Positions 17,415 to 25,574 of a DNA stretch of 64,000 bases are shown here, piece after piece. This stretch comes from Halodesulfovibrio spirochaetisodalis (GTDB taxonomy: Bacteria; Desulfobacterota; Desulfovibrionia; Desulfovibrionales; Desulfovibrionaceae), in NCBI RefSeq assembly GCF_001672295.1, contig NZ_JXMS01000002.1:1-64000 (forward strand), in the 5' to 3' direction. Position 1 is the first letter of the stretch; every line of letters begins with the position of its first letter. The notes under the pieces are model-generated. The model saw only the letters and a list, made by a program, of their open reading frames with translations, was not told the origin of the DNA and searched no databases. The translations under genes and the position numbers were made by a program.

Positions 17415-18092
17415 TTATGCGAAATCATTAAACATGGATTTAATTACGCTTGAGCGTCCTCGTTTAGCGGTATCTTTTAATTTGTTCCGAAACATAGATT
17501 CAGTCTGTTTTCTAACAGTCCTAGCAACAAAATCATGAACATCTTTCGTTAAGGTGAATCCTAATTTTTGAACATATGTAACTGCTCGCAACGCCTGCAA
17601 TTCAGGGTATAATTCAAGGTAGTCTTTGCATTGAAAAGTTATTTGTCTTTGGGAAAGGGCATCGAAAAAACCATCTTGGAATAGATTGCCAGTTGGCCAT
17701 TCGATAATGATAGAATTTGCCGTAAAAACAGTGCTTTTGGGGATGCTCTCAATTTTGTTTTGCACGATGCTTTTTTTCACAGCTAGAGTATCCTTGATCC
17801 TCCATACATCTAGTGTGTCATTTGGAAGTTGGAACTTATAGCCTCCAAACGAATTTCGTGTGTGTTCGCCGTATGGTGGAACAAAGTCTTCTGTGTCAAT
17901 AATAACATCAATATCTGAAACAACTACATTGTCATGATGGAAAGCGTTGTATGCTAAGTCCCTAATTACTCCTCCAAATATATATATTTTTCCATAGGTA
18001 CTTAGATGGTCAAGGAAAGTAGAAACATCCTTCCGTGAGTATATATATGATTCAAGAGCGTTGGTTACGAGATGTTCTGTCGGTGAAAGCAT
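17415..18092 (-). CDS. Pol-beta/PAP-type nucleotidyltransferase
   Basis: 225 aa. The nucleotidyltransferase head is clear: FGGVIRDL at 39-46 and SDIDVIID with the metal aspartates D60 and D62, as in poly(A) polymerase/CCA-adding-like enzymes rather than the CD-NTase GS motif. The C-terminal half is Lys/Arg-rich and helical. Last gene of the tight five-gene minus-strand operon; its ATG is one base after the upstream stop (TAAgATG). Substrate unknown. Confidence 0.75.
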   Translation of the reverse strand: MLSPTEHLVTNALESYIYSRKDVSTFLDHLSTYGKIYIFGGVIRDLAYNAFHHDNVVVSDIDVIIDTEDFVPPYGEHTRNSFGGYKFQLPNDTLDVWRIKDTLAVKKSIVQNKIESIPKSTVFTANSIIIEWPTGNLFQDGFFDALSQRQITFQCKDYLELYPELQALRAVTYVQKLGFTLTKDVHDFVARTVRKQTESMFRNKLKDTAKRGRSSVIKSMFNDFA

Positions 18093-18093
18093 C

Positions 18094-19020
18094 TTATTGT
18101 CCTACTGAAAGATTCATTTTTTGGGAATATTTATCGCGAAGAGAAATCACATCTTTATAGTAAAAATTATTAGCTAGTGTTTCACCTGAAATTGAAAAAT
18201 ATGTGGGAGCATCGTTTTTTACTTTGCTTGCGTGTCGGGGTAAAAACCACATTTCTTTTTTATCAAACACATATGCAGAGTATGGAAGAGGCCAATCGGC
18301 ACATCGTATTTCCAGCTTTCCTTGTGCATCATCCGATAGTTCCTTCAGAATTCGCTTGATTAAAAAGTGTTTTACGATTCGATCGATTTTATGTTTTAGC
18401 ATGGAAGGATCATACCCCTGAAAACCATTAGCTATTGCAGTAATGTTTTCTTCGCAAGAAGGGTTCAGCATTATTACTGTGAGTTCCAAGCCATTATTAA
18501 TCATTTGGACAAGGCGTTCGTGATGACTTTCAAATATATCAGTGAAGTATAAGGCAACACACGTACAGGACTTAGAACTTTCCATTTTATTTAGTAAGTC
18601 ATGAGTGTGCCAGCCTGAAATTTCTTGAAGTCCAAAGGCGCAGACACTGTCACAACGTTTATTCGTTGTGAGTTTGTGATCGATAGTGGACGTTAGCTCA
18701 TTTAAAAAATGTTTTTTAAGAAAATACTCAGAGCAACAACTATAAATGAAACTTGCAGCAAGAAGAGAACCAATTGAAGCTGAAATGTATGCATAAAATT
18801 GTTCATTTTGCTTTGAATAAAAATACGATGCGACAATTAAACAAAGACCAATTAAAGCTCCAAAAAGACAAAGAACAGCGGATGTTCCTTCAAAATCTTT
18901 TGGTGACATCTTCTTGAAAATACTTCTTAACTGCTTCCAAAACACCATTAGGAGGAGAACAAAACATATTGGCAAAATCAATTTCCAATATTCAGTTAAA
19001 GAATTAATGAAGCCTTCCAC
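18094..19020 (-). CDS. Membrane-anchored PLD-like protein A
   Basis: 308 aa from GTG at 19020 (GGGAG 5 nt upstream; a TTG at 19032 is possible). Hydrophobic helices near residues 12-28, 42-66 and 74-94 precede a cytosolic domain whose order (DIFESHHERLVQMINNG, LELTVIMLNP, later YFSISGETLANNFY) resembles noncanonical phospholipase D-like domains in which the HxK motif is worn. Fourth gene of the operon, 2 nt after mazG. Probably a membrane-bound sensor or effector; this is inference. Confidence 0.6.
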   Translation of the reverse strand: MEGFINSLTEYWKLILPICFVLLLMVFWKQLRSIFKKMSPKDFEGTSAVLCLFGALIGLCLIVASYFYSKQNEQFYAYISASIGSLLAASFIYSCCSEYFLKKHFLNELTSTIDHKLTTNKRCDSVCAFGLQEISGWHTHDLLNKMESSKSCTCVALYFTDIFESHHERLVQMINNGLELTVIMLNPSCEENITAIANGFQGYDPSMLKHKIDRIVKHFLIKRILKELSDDAQGKLEIRCADWPLPYSAYVFDKKEMWFLPRHASKVKNDAPTYFSISGETLANNFYYKDVISLRDKYSQKMNLSVGQ

Positions 19021-19022
19021 AA

Positions 19023-19319
19023 CTACTCCCAAGTCCTTTCGAAGTCATACTGAAGCTTATTCCTAACAGCCTCTTCGAGGTTGATGCCCATCACATTGGC
19101 TAGTTGAGCGCAATATATAATCACATCAGCTAATTCTTCTTCAGTAGAAGCAAGATCTCCTTGCTCGCTCCACTGAAAAGATTCAAGAAGCTCTGAAGCT
19201 TCAAGGCTTATTGATATTGCTAGGTTTTTAGGTGATTGAGACTTTTTTGAGTCCTTTGAGTACCACCCTTTAGTTTTAACCAACTCGTCGACCTGATTCA
19301 TCACTTCAGACAGTTTCAC
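19023..19319 (-). CDS. MazG-like nucleotide pyrophosphohydrolase
   Basis: 98 aa. The MazG metal-binding helices are visible as SLEASELLESFQW and EEELADVIIY, the E-x-x-E/D arrangement that hydrolyses NTPs to NMP and pyrophosphate. Single-domain size fits the MazG-like/iMazG group. The GTG at 19319 is preferred over the upstream ATG because TGGAGGATTAAA gives a good SD, embedded in the end of the methyltransferase gene, one base after its stop. Its job in the operon could be to remove or make a signal nucleotide. Confidence 0.8.
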   Translation of the reverse strand: MKLSEVMNQVDELVKTKGWYSKDSKKSQSPKNLAISISLEASELLESFQWSEQGDLASTEEELADVIIYCAQLANVMGINLEEAVRNKLQYDFERTWE

Positions 19320-19320
19320 T

Positions 19321-20037
19321 TTAATCCTCCAGTAACCTAGCATGAAAAACTAAATACCTTGGATAGTCCCAAGTTGCTCCGTATTTAGCTTGAACTTCAG
19401 GCGAGGGATATATTTCATCTAAGCCAATTAAACAAAAACCGTTTTTTCTCAGAATATTTATATAGCAATTTAATGGCCGATGTTTATACGGAACTCCATC
19501 AATGGTATTTTTTGAATCTAAAGTAATTGAAAGACTTATAGTGGCATCAATTTCATGCATGTAGGAATACTTGGATGAAGGGATTAATTTTTTGTAATCA
19601 TTGTAAAAACATGGATGAGGGATTGCAAAAACAAACGTGCCTTGGGGCGCGAGTAACTGTGAAATTGAGTTAAGCCAGCCACCTAAATCTGTTACAGCTT
19701 GAGCACACAAGTGAGATAAAATTAGGTCGTATTGCTCGAGGGAATTGAAGTCTTCAATTTTACAACAAGATATATTTACAGTCTGATCTTTTAAATGCTC
19801 TTTTGCGATTTCATACATTTTTGGCGAAGGTTCAACGGCTTTACAATCTATACTTTCTGAAACAATTTCTTTTAAAAGATGCCCTGTACCACATCCAACT
19901 TCCAAGAAAGTGGTTGGTGCTTCTCTTTTGATGAGTTTTAAATAGTACGGAATAAAAATGTCGCAAAAAGTGATATCTAAACCTGATTCAATTTGCTCTT
20001 TTCGAATGGCGGCAGCTTTATCCCATGCATTAGTCAT
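19321..20037 (-). CDS. Class I SAM-dependent methyltransferase
   Basis: 238 aa. Motif I is FLEVGCGTGHLL (44-55), followed by an acidic KAVEPSPKM strand end and LILSHLCAQ as the post-motif region. No DNA-methylase DPPY/NPPY catalytic motif and no target recognition domain, so a small-molecule or RNA/protein substrate is likelier than DNA. Its ATG lies inside the stop region of the upstream gene (8-nt overlap), so it is co-translated with it. Confidence 0.8.
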   Translation of the reverse strand: MTNAWDKAAAIRKEQIESGLDITFCDIFIPYYLKLIKREAPTTFLEVGCGTGHLLKEIVSESIDCKAVEPSPKMYEIAKEHLKDQTVNISCCKIEDFNSLEQYDLILSHLCAQAVTDLGGWLNSISQLLAPQGTFVFAIPHPCFYNDYKKLIPSSKYSYMHEIDATISLSITLDSKNTIDGVPYKHRPLNCYINILRKNGFCLIGLDEIYPSPEVQAKYGATWDYPRYLVFHARLLED

Positions 20038-20677
20038 CGTTGCGTCCTTTTGACTTACGAATGATATCTTTGGCTAGAGCGATTATTTGTGGACCAGAAT
20101 TATTATCAAAAACTGATATCTCATGTTTTGGGTGTGCTCCCCTTGCAATAGCAAGCTCTTCTGCACCGCTGCGATTGCCATTTATTAAAGTAAATCTTGC
20201 TTCTGGAGGAACTTCTTCCTCTGTTAGGAATAAGGTAACGCCTGCTTGTTCTAGTTGCTCTTTAAGGTCGTTATCTATGTCACTTGGGGTAATGATATCA
20301 AACCCCGTCCCTGTTTGCGCTCGCGTAACTATTTTATTGAGCACCCTTGGTGCTCTTTGAAGCCAAGAAATACGATTGCTTACTATCGTGACACTGCTAC
20401 CGCGTGAAATAAATCTTTCCATGAAATCGAAAGTCTCTTTTTCATCCTCGTTGATTACGATTTCAGGTAAATACTGAATCCCTTTTCTTGCGTACATAAA
20501 CACAATTGCAAAAATCTCTGCAATACCTACTGTTAGCAACCATCCTAAGTAAGGAAGTTCGTTACGTGTAGGCTCTGCACCGAACCATAGGTACAGAATA
20601 CCGACTAAAGTTAAGGCTGTTGTAGCGATAACAGCTATAAAAAAGAAATTTAGGATATTTTTTATGAATGATTGCAT
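20030..20677 (-). CDS. Membrane-anchored PLD-like protein B
   Basis: 215 aa, first gene of the five-gene operon. Two membrane helices (about 9-31 and 42-62) and then a cytosolic domain (FISRGSSVTIVSNRISWL, GTGFDIITPSDID, ARFTLINGNRSG) with the strand-helix order of a PLD-like half-domain; a canonical HxKxxxxD is not present. Likely inner-membrane anchored, with the domain in the cytoplasm. Together with protein A the operon has two such proteins, suggesting a membrane-associated complex. Function not known. Confidence 0.6.
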   Translation of the reverse strand: MQSFIKNILNFFFIAVIATTALTLVGILYLWFGAEPTRNELPYLGWLLTVGIAEIFAIVFMYARKGIQYLPEIVINEDEKETFDFMERFISRGSSVTIVSNRISWLQRAPRVLNKIVTRAQTGTGFDIITPSDIDNDLKEQLEQAGVTLFLTEEEVPPEARFTLINGNRSGAEELAIARGAHPKHEISVFDNNSGPQIIALAKDIIRKSKGRNDD

Positions 20678-20939
20678 TTGAGTTTTCTCGCATAGTAATG
20701 TCGTTAATTTCTTTTATTGTTGCTATGTTAAGCTGTGTAGTCAATATAGAAAAGTTGTTTTGAGAGGTTGTTGAAGATAGCAAGCAATGCAAACTATAAG
20801 TTTTTGATAATTTATAGGACTGGCAGAACACACAGGTGTTCTGCACTTCAAATACAACAGGTCATGGTATCTCAGCCTGTTAGTTGGCTATTTCGACTAT
20901 CATAACCACTAAGGTGTTCAGCCAATGTTCAGCCGCACT
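20678..20939. other. Intergenic, right end of island 1
   Basis: No gene seen. From 20821 it carries the ~160 bp that are repeated, diverged, at 5396-5556. The promoter of the five-gene operon must lie between 20678 and about 20800. Confidence 0.5.
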
Positions 20940-21027
20940 AAAAAAGGGTTCACAGCGAATCGCTGCAAACCCTTGATTTCTCTGGTCGGGATGACGAGAT
21001 TTGAACTCACGACCCCTTGAACCCCAT
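20821..21027. repeat. Right ~206-bp direct repeat (pairs with 5396-5601)
   Basis: Partner of the left repeat; the last 45 bp (20983-21027) are identical and form the att core inside tRNA-Pro. Confidence 0.75.
20940..20976 (-). terminator. Terminator of tRNA-Pro
   Basis: On the minus strand AAGGGTTTGCAGCG pairs with CGCTGTGAACCCTT and is followed by six T. The same hairpin is duplicated at 5514-5550. Confidence 0.8.
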
Positions 21028-21059
21028 TCAAGTGCGCTACCAAGCTGCGCTACATCCCG
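20983..21059 (-). tRNA. tRNA-Pro(GGG)
   Basis: 77 nt with encoded CCA. The acceptor stem CGGGATG/CATCCCG pairs perfectly, the D-arm has GCGCAGCTTGGTAGCGC, the anticodon stem CTTGA/TCAAG holds the loop ATGGGGT (anticodon GGG), and the T-arm contains GTTCAAATC. It is the integration target of island 1, whose att core is its 3' 45 nt. Confidence 0.97.
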
Positions 21060-21071
21060 ACATGAAATGTA

Positions 21072-21100
21072 AAAATATCGGGAGTAGTTCAGCTCGTCAA
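21072..21100 (-). promoter_or_regulatory. Promoter of tRNA-Pro
   Basis: TTGACG (-35) and TATTTT (-10) with a 17-bp spacer, about 13 bp upstream of the tRNA 5' end. Confidence 0.6.
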
Positions 21101-21134
21101 TAATGTTCTATGGTTAGGTAGATGTTCTAATTCT

Positions 21135-21172
21135 GTATGGTTACTCCGTATGGGGGATGATAGTAACCATAC
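21135..21172. promoter_or_regulatory. Perfect 11-bp inverted repeat
   Basis: GTATGGTTACT and AGTAACCATAC are separated by 16 bp, between the stop of the NikL-like gene and the tRNA-Pro promoter. No T-run on either strand, so an operator or a transcript-end stabilising hairpin is possible. Confidence 0.5.
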
Positions 21173-21177
21173 TGGAA

Positions 21178-21648
21178 TCAAGCTACCTTTTTACGTGAGC
21201 GTTTCAGTAGCAGGCAACCAGCGAGCAGATTGAAGATTACGCTTATGCCAAGAGCTATACGCAGCGGTTGGGATGATATTCCAGAACTTGCGGCAGCCTG
21301 CTTTATTCCTTCCTCAGAAATGTTGAGTTCCATTTCAGCTTTGTGCCCCATGTCCAAGGCTGTGATACGCCATGTACCTGCTGCATTCGGGACAAAGGCA
21401 AAATTACCTTGCGCATCAGTCCGGCCGTTTTGAAACTCAACGCCGCCTTCTTTTGTTTTCGGTGAAAAGACAAGTACCTCTGCATAGGACATCGGGTCGC
21501 CCCCAGCGTATTCAAACTGCACGATTGCAGTTTGGGTAGAGATACTCCGTGCAGTGACGCCATGAGCTAATGCTGAAGTCACGTTGAACACACAGAACAC
21601 CATAGTGAGCGCAGCTATAAAAGAGGCTTGCAGCATGCTAGTTCGCAA
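21178..21648 (-). CDS. NikL-like exported protein with C-terminal membrane anchor
   Basis: 156 aa: signal peptide (about 1-28, ending ALAHG), a carboxypeptidase-regulatory-like beta domain (ALDMGHKAEMEL, AGTWRIT), and a C-terminal helix with a basic tail (ISVIFNLLAGCLLL, KRSRKK). This architecture matches small accessory proteins of Nik/Cbi-type nickel or cobalt uptake systems. It overlaps the upstream DUF4198 gene by 11 nt. No NikMNQO genes are in view, so the metal role is inferred from the pair. Confidence 0.55.
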   Translation of the reverse strand: MRTSMLQASFIAALTMVFCVFNVTSALAHGVTARSISTQTAIVQFEYAGGDPMSYAEVLVFSPKTKEGGVEFQNGRTDAQGNFAFVPNAAGTWRITALDMGHKAEMELNISEEGIKQAAASSGISSQPLRIALGISVIFNLLAGCLLLKRSRKKVA

Positions 21649-22402
21649 TCGGGAAGGTAAGGGTCGCTCTTAAAACGTGACTTTCGTATTTGTCGCCGTT
21701 TCCTTCTGCAACGTGCTGAACTCGAATCATCCACAGGCCAGGGTTAGAAATACGGATTTTTGCCATTCCGTCACCGTATGGTTCTGTGGTGTATGCATAG
21801 GTGTTTTCAGTATCTGTGAACCCTTGATAGGTGGCAAATACGTTCTCTGGCGCAACGGGCTTGCCGTTGTAGAGAACTTTAACGCGAATCTCATCACCAG
21901 CATGCGCTGTGAGCGGGTTGTCTACAGGAATAATTTCTAAAAGGTGTCCGACTGCACGGTCAAACTTTGCTGTTTTTCCCTCTACTGGAAGAATGGATTT
22001 TGCAAATTTTTCATATTTTCTCGTAAGAATAACACCTTTTAAAGTTGATTTATCCCCTTTTTTCCAACCGGATGTGGTTTTACTCCAAATTTCACCTTTG
22101 CGGTGTGCAGCAATCACAGCTGCATTTCCGGACTTGAGTGTTACGCGTCCGTCCCAAGTCAGATATGCTTTGTTAGGGTGGAGAGTAACAGCATCTCCTT
22201 CGTACGATGCTGCGACACTTTCTTTTGCTTCAAGCTCTTCACTGTGCATGAATGAGTGAGAAGAAGCGAGGCTGAAAGGAACTTGCTGGTCAGCATGGTA
22301 CGATTTCCATTGTTCAGGAACGAGGATAAATTCATGAGCAGAGGCAAGAGCCGTTGTCATCAGCAGAAAAGCAGCACAAAAACCGATAACACGTTTAGTC
22401 AT
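21638..22402 (-). CDS. DUF4198 periplasmic protein (NikK-like)
   Basis: 254 aa from the ATG at 22402 (AAGGAGAACGAT upstream). Signal peptide 1-22 ending SAHEF; the mature protein starts with the His-containing HEFILVP typical of DUF4198, and ends in a beta-sandwich region (GLWMIRVQHVAEG). DUF4198 proteins accompany nickel/cobalt importers, and the first His after cleavage could bind metal. Co-transcribed with the NikL-like gene. Confidence 0.7.
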   Translation of the reverse strand: MTKRVIGFCAAFLLMTTALASAHEFILVPEQWKSYHADQQVPFSLASSHSFMHSEELEAKESVAASYEGDAVTLHPNKAYLTWDGRVTLKSGNAAVIAAHRKGEIWSKTTSGWKKGDKSTLKGVILTRKYEKFAKSILPVEGKTAKFDRAVGHLLEIIPVDNPLTAHAGDEIRVKVLYNGKPVAPENVFATYQGFTDTENTYAYTTEPYGDGMAKIRISNPGLWMIRVQHVAEGNGDKYESHVLRATLTFPIAN

Positions 22403-22712
22403 ATCGTTCTCCTTGAGTAACACGAAATTAAATTTTGTATACAAGTAGCGACCTGAAACAACAAAGTCAACAGGTTATCGTTCATGTTTTTGAAATGTTC
22501 GTGCTGATATAATTCTTGAATGTTCAGGATTGGTTTACGTGCTCTATGGCTGGCGGTGCTTTTTTGATGACAAGGAACGTGCTCTGAGGATAACAATAGT
22601 TAACAAGTAATCAGGATTATGAAGGCTGTTTGTCTGGTTGAAATCTATGTATGCTGGAGTGGGTACTTTGGAACTGAACGGGGAAGATTCATTGAATAAC
22701 GATGGTGAGTTG

Positions 22713-23648
22713 ATGAGCAATGGCTTGATTCCAGTGGCATTGAAGCATTGTCCGGACTATACATATTCTTCAGTACTTGCAGCTGTTCAAACTTGCTTGC
22801 AGGCTATCCATTTTTCACCGTCAGCTGGCGCAAAGGTTCTGGTAAAGCCGAATCTGCTTAAGGCGGACAGCACTGGCCTATGCTGCACAAGCCCCGTGGT
22901 TGTGGAAGCAGTGTGCGAATGTCTACTGGAGTATGGATGCACTGTTACAGTCGGGGACTCGCCGGCTTTTGGTTCAGCAGCATCGGTTGCCCGTAGCATT
23001 GGCCTCACAGAAGGATTGGAGCGTCTTGGTGTTCCCCTCATTACGTTGGATTCCCCAGCCTGTGTTACTTTTGCCAGCGGCAATTCTATAGGAATATCTC
23101 GCAGCGCACTTGAGAGTGACTTGCTCGTAAATGTTCCCCGTATGAAGGCACATACGCAGATGCGTGCTACTTTCGCAGTGAAAAATTTATTTGGCTGTGT
23201 AAGTGGAGTGCGCAAAGCCATTGCCCATTCTACGCACGGGGACAAGGCAAATGCTTTTCGGGAATTATTGGTGGATGTGGCGTTAGCGCTGCCGGAGTCT
23301 GTCAGTGTTGTTGATGGTATTACCTGCATGCATAAAACTGGCCCCAGCGGCGGAGAGCCTTATTCACTTGGCTTGATAGGAGCGGCAGGTGATCCGGTTT
23401 CGCTGGATACAGCATTGTATTCAGTACTTGGCTGTACTGTTGATGAAATGCCGCTTTGGGGTGAACTCCAGCGGAAAAATGTGCGCGGGGCGTTTCAGGA
23501 ACAACTGGAATATGTGCTGGCAACTCCTCAGGAGTTTGATGCTGAAGGCTTTATTTTGCCATTTCATCTTATACCGGAAACCTTTCATCCAATACGGCTT
23601 ATCCGTAGTGGTTTGAAACGGTTCTGGAAGCGCTATCTCTGTCCGTAA
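22713..23648 (+). CDS. DUF362 domain protein
   Basis: About 311 aa from the ATG at 22713; 22647 is another candidate. Typical DUF362 blocks: VLVKPNLL, GDSPAFGS, LVNVPRMKAHTQM, AVKNLFGCVSG and GGEPYSLGLI. The ferredoxin-like C-terminal domain that many DUF362 proteins carry is absent. Function of the family is not established; it is common in anaerobes and is thought to be linked to iron-sulfur or redox chemistry. The nearest neighbours give no clue. Confidence 0.8.
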   Translation: MSNGLIPVALKHCPDYTYSSVLAAVQTCLQAIHFSPSAGAKVLVKPNLLKADSTGLCCTSPVVVEAVCECLLEYGCTVTVGDSPAFGSAASVARSIGLTEGLERLGVPLITLDSPACVTFASGNSIGISRSALESDLLVNVPRMKAHTQMRATFAVKNLFGCVSGVRKAIAHSTHGDKANAFRELLVDVALALPESVSVVDGITCMHKTGPSGGEPYSLGLIGAAGDPVSLDTALYSVLGCTVDEMPLWGELQRKNVRGAFQEQLEYVLATPQEFDAEGFILPFHLIPETFHPIRLIRSGLKRFWKRYLCP

Positions 23649-25310
23649 TCAGACAGTTTCAGTTTGCTGCGTGCGCACAGCCCGTTTGTGATTTTCCAGC
23701 TCCATGGATAGCTTGGGCAATGGGTGCTCAATGGTAAGCGTTTGCCCATGCATGGTAACAAGAGTGCCGGCTGCCACTGTTCCTCTGATAATAACACGAT
23801 GCGCAGGATGGATAACGTCGGGCATAATTTTTTTAGCTAATGACTTTTTGATGCGTCTGGCTTTTTTCATCAGTTTGTCAGCCCGTTCGAGCATGTTTTC
23901 TGCCAGTTCCTTTTCCTGATTTTTTTTGATCCACTCATCAAGCTTTGAAATTGACTGAGAAAGTATTGCTTCTGTTTCAAACGGATTATCATGTGTTTTG
24001 GCATCGTTGGTGATAATCAGGGTAGGAGGGGCTCCGTTTTCTCCTCCTGCCTCGGCTATGTTTATTTCATTTCCTGCAACCAGCGTGCTTCCAAGAACAG
24101 TTCCATGTTCACTGCATGTACGTATAGCTTTTCCTGCTGTGAGTTCTGAGCTTACAATCGAACCGGAAGTAATGATATTTTGCTTTGCGATGATTTCTGC
24201 ATTGTGCATGTGGTTTGCGTAGACTGAGCCTTTTGCTGAAACTGTGCTTATTTCATTCAAAATGATTGCACCGGACACAAAAACATCCCCTCCGCAGGTG
24301 ATATTAGCCTGATCAACATCTCCATCTACAATTACATGGCGAGGTGCTTCCACAGTAAAACCCGGTGTAATGGAACCAGTAATGTGGACTGAGCCGCGTT
24401 TTGCGATAATATTACCCGTTTTCATATCCACATTGCCCTCTATGTGCAGCACATCAGTAATGGATAGAATATCATCACGGATAGTTAGCAGGCCGTCACA
24501 AGAGGCGTAATAAACAGCGTGCCCATCAATTTGCTGTACCCCATAGATATTTTCACCGGCGCGCAGAGCAGCTTTCTCACCGGTTTCAGCGTCAGTTTGT
24601 TCCAGTACAGGCAGGGCATTGCCGTAGACATCGAACCCGTTTGACGGTTCTGGAGAAGGAACTCTGACTGCAACTGGAGTGTGTGCAGGAACTTCCGCAA
24701 AGAATCCCTGATCCTTGAAGTTAACTGGTGTATCTGTTTTTTCGAGCGTGTTAAGAATGCGTTCCGGGAGTAACGGTATGATCGTCGGTGGCGTTGCATG
24801 TACAACAGGCTTCCCTTTGCATAGAGGAACCATACGTACCGGAATATTTGAAGCAGCAGCTTTTTGTGTTGCGGCATTGAATCGGGCGGTGTCTATAGGG
24901 GCATTGACCTCCAGCTGCCAGAGTGCCGATGCATAGTGGCTGAGCAGTAAGGAGTTTCCGCTGAAGTCTTTATGGTAGATATCTGCGTAGACGGTCATAC
25001 CGTCATTTGAAGGATACAGAATAGGACGGAGTTCAATGGTATTGTTGTTAATAAAAAGAATACCAAGCGCTGTTGCATAAATCTTATTTGTTGCCGGATC
25101 TATTGAGTAATTATGAGGAAGCGATGCGCTCTCCGGCGAACCGATTTCTGATGATATATGAAAGTGATTAAGACGCAGCGCTTTACCAATACAGGTACCG
25201 GGGGTGACAGGAAGCAGAGGATTGCCGTTCAGGGCGATATATCGGGAGAAAATGGATTCAGTTTCTGTTGATGCTGTCTGTTTGTTTTGCATCATACTGG
25301 CCTCCGGCAT
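23649..25310 (-). CDS. FapA family protein (DUF342)
   Basis: 553 aa. The DUF342 beta-helix repeats are clear in the middle: HIEGNVDMKTGNI, GSITPGFTVEAP, DGDVDQANI, GDVFVSGAI, SVYANHMHNAEI, KAIRTCSEH. The C-terminal part carries a predicted coiled coil (LDEWIKKNQEKELAENMLE). The family is named from flagellar assembly protein A of Vibrio and is frequent in flagellated delta-proteobacteria and spirochaetes; the molecular role is poorly defined. Single gene, converging with DUF362. Confidence 0.85.
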   Translation of the reverse strand: MPEASMMQNKQTASTETESIFSRYIALNGNPLLPVTPGTCIGKALRLNHFHISSEIGSPESASLPHNYSIDPATNKIYATALGILFINNNTIELRPILYPSNDGMTVYADIYHKDFSGNSLLLSHYASALWQLEVNAPIDTARFNAATQKAAASNIPVRMVPLCKGKPVVHATPPTIIPLLPERILNTLEKTDTPVNFKDQGFFAEVPAHTPVAVRVPSPEPSNGFDVYGNALPVLEQTDAETGEKAALRAGENIYGVQQIDGHAVYYASCDGLLTIRDDILSITDVLHIEGNVDMKTGNIIAKRGSVHITGSITPGFTVEAPRHVIVDGDVDQANITCGGDVFVSGAIILNEISTVSAKGSVYANHMHNAEIIAKQNIITSGSIVSSELTAGKAIRTCSEHGTVLGSTLVAGNEINIAEAGGENGAPPTLIITNDAKTHDNPFETEAILSQSISKLDEWIKKNQEKELAENMLERADKLMKKARRIKKSLAKKIMPDVIHPAHRVIIRGTVAAGTLVTMHGQTLTIEHPLPKLSMELENHKRAVRTQQTETV

Positions 25311-25574
25311 TTTGCTTTTATATTTACTTAAGCAATAATTTTAGCTGGTAATGGACTTAACAGTATGCGCTATTTTATTCTCCTGTTCTATGTAGCTTAT
25401 GTATATATTTACCTGCTCGTTACTGATAATAAAGGGAATAGTGGTACATTGCAGAATGTTTGAATCGAGTGAGTATACGCTTGCCTTTTTTTCCAGCAAG
25501 AGTAGGTTTTGCCCAGCCATACAGGGTGGCCAGATATAATCATCAATTCAGTAATTGATGTTGGAGATAAAAGA

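Noticed and set aside
21135-21172. NikR operator for the NikK/NikL-like pair
   Set aside because: The half-sites and spacing do not match GTATGA-N16-TCATAC, and it lies downstream of the pair, not in its promoter.
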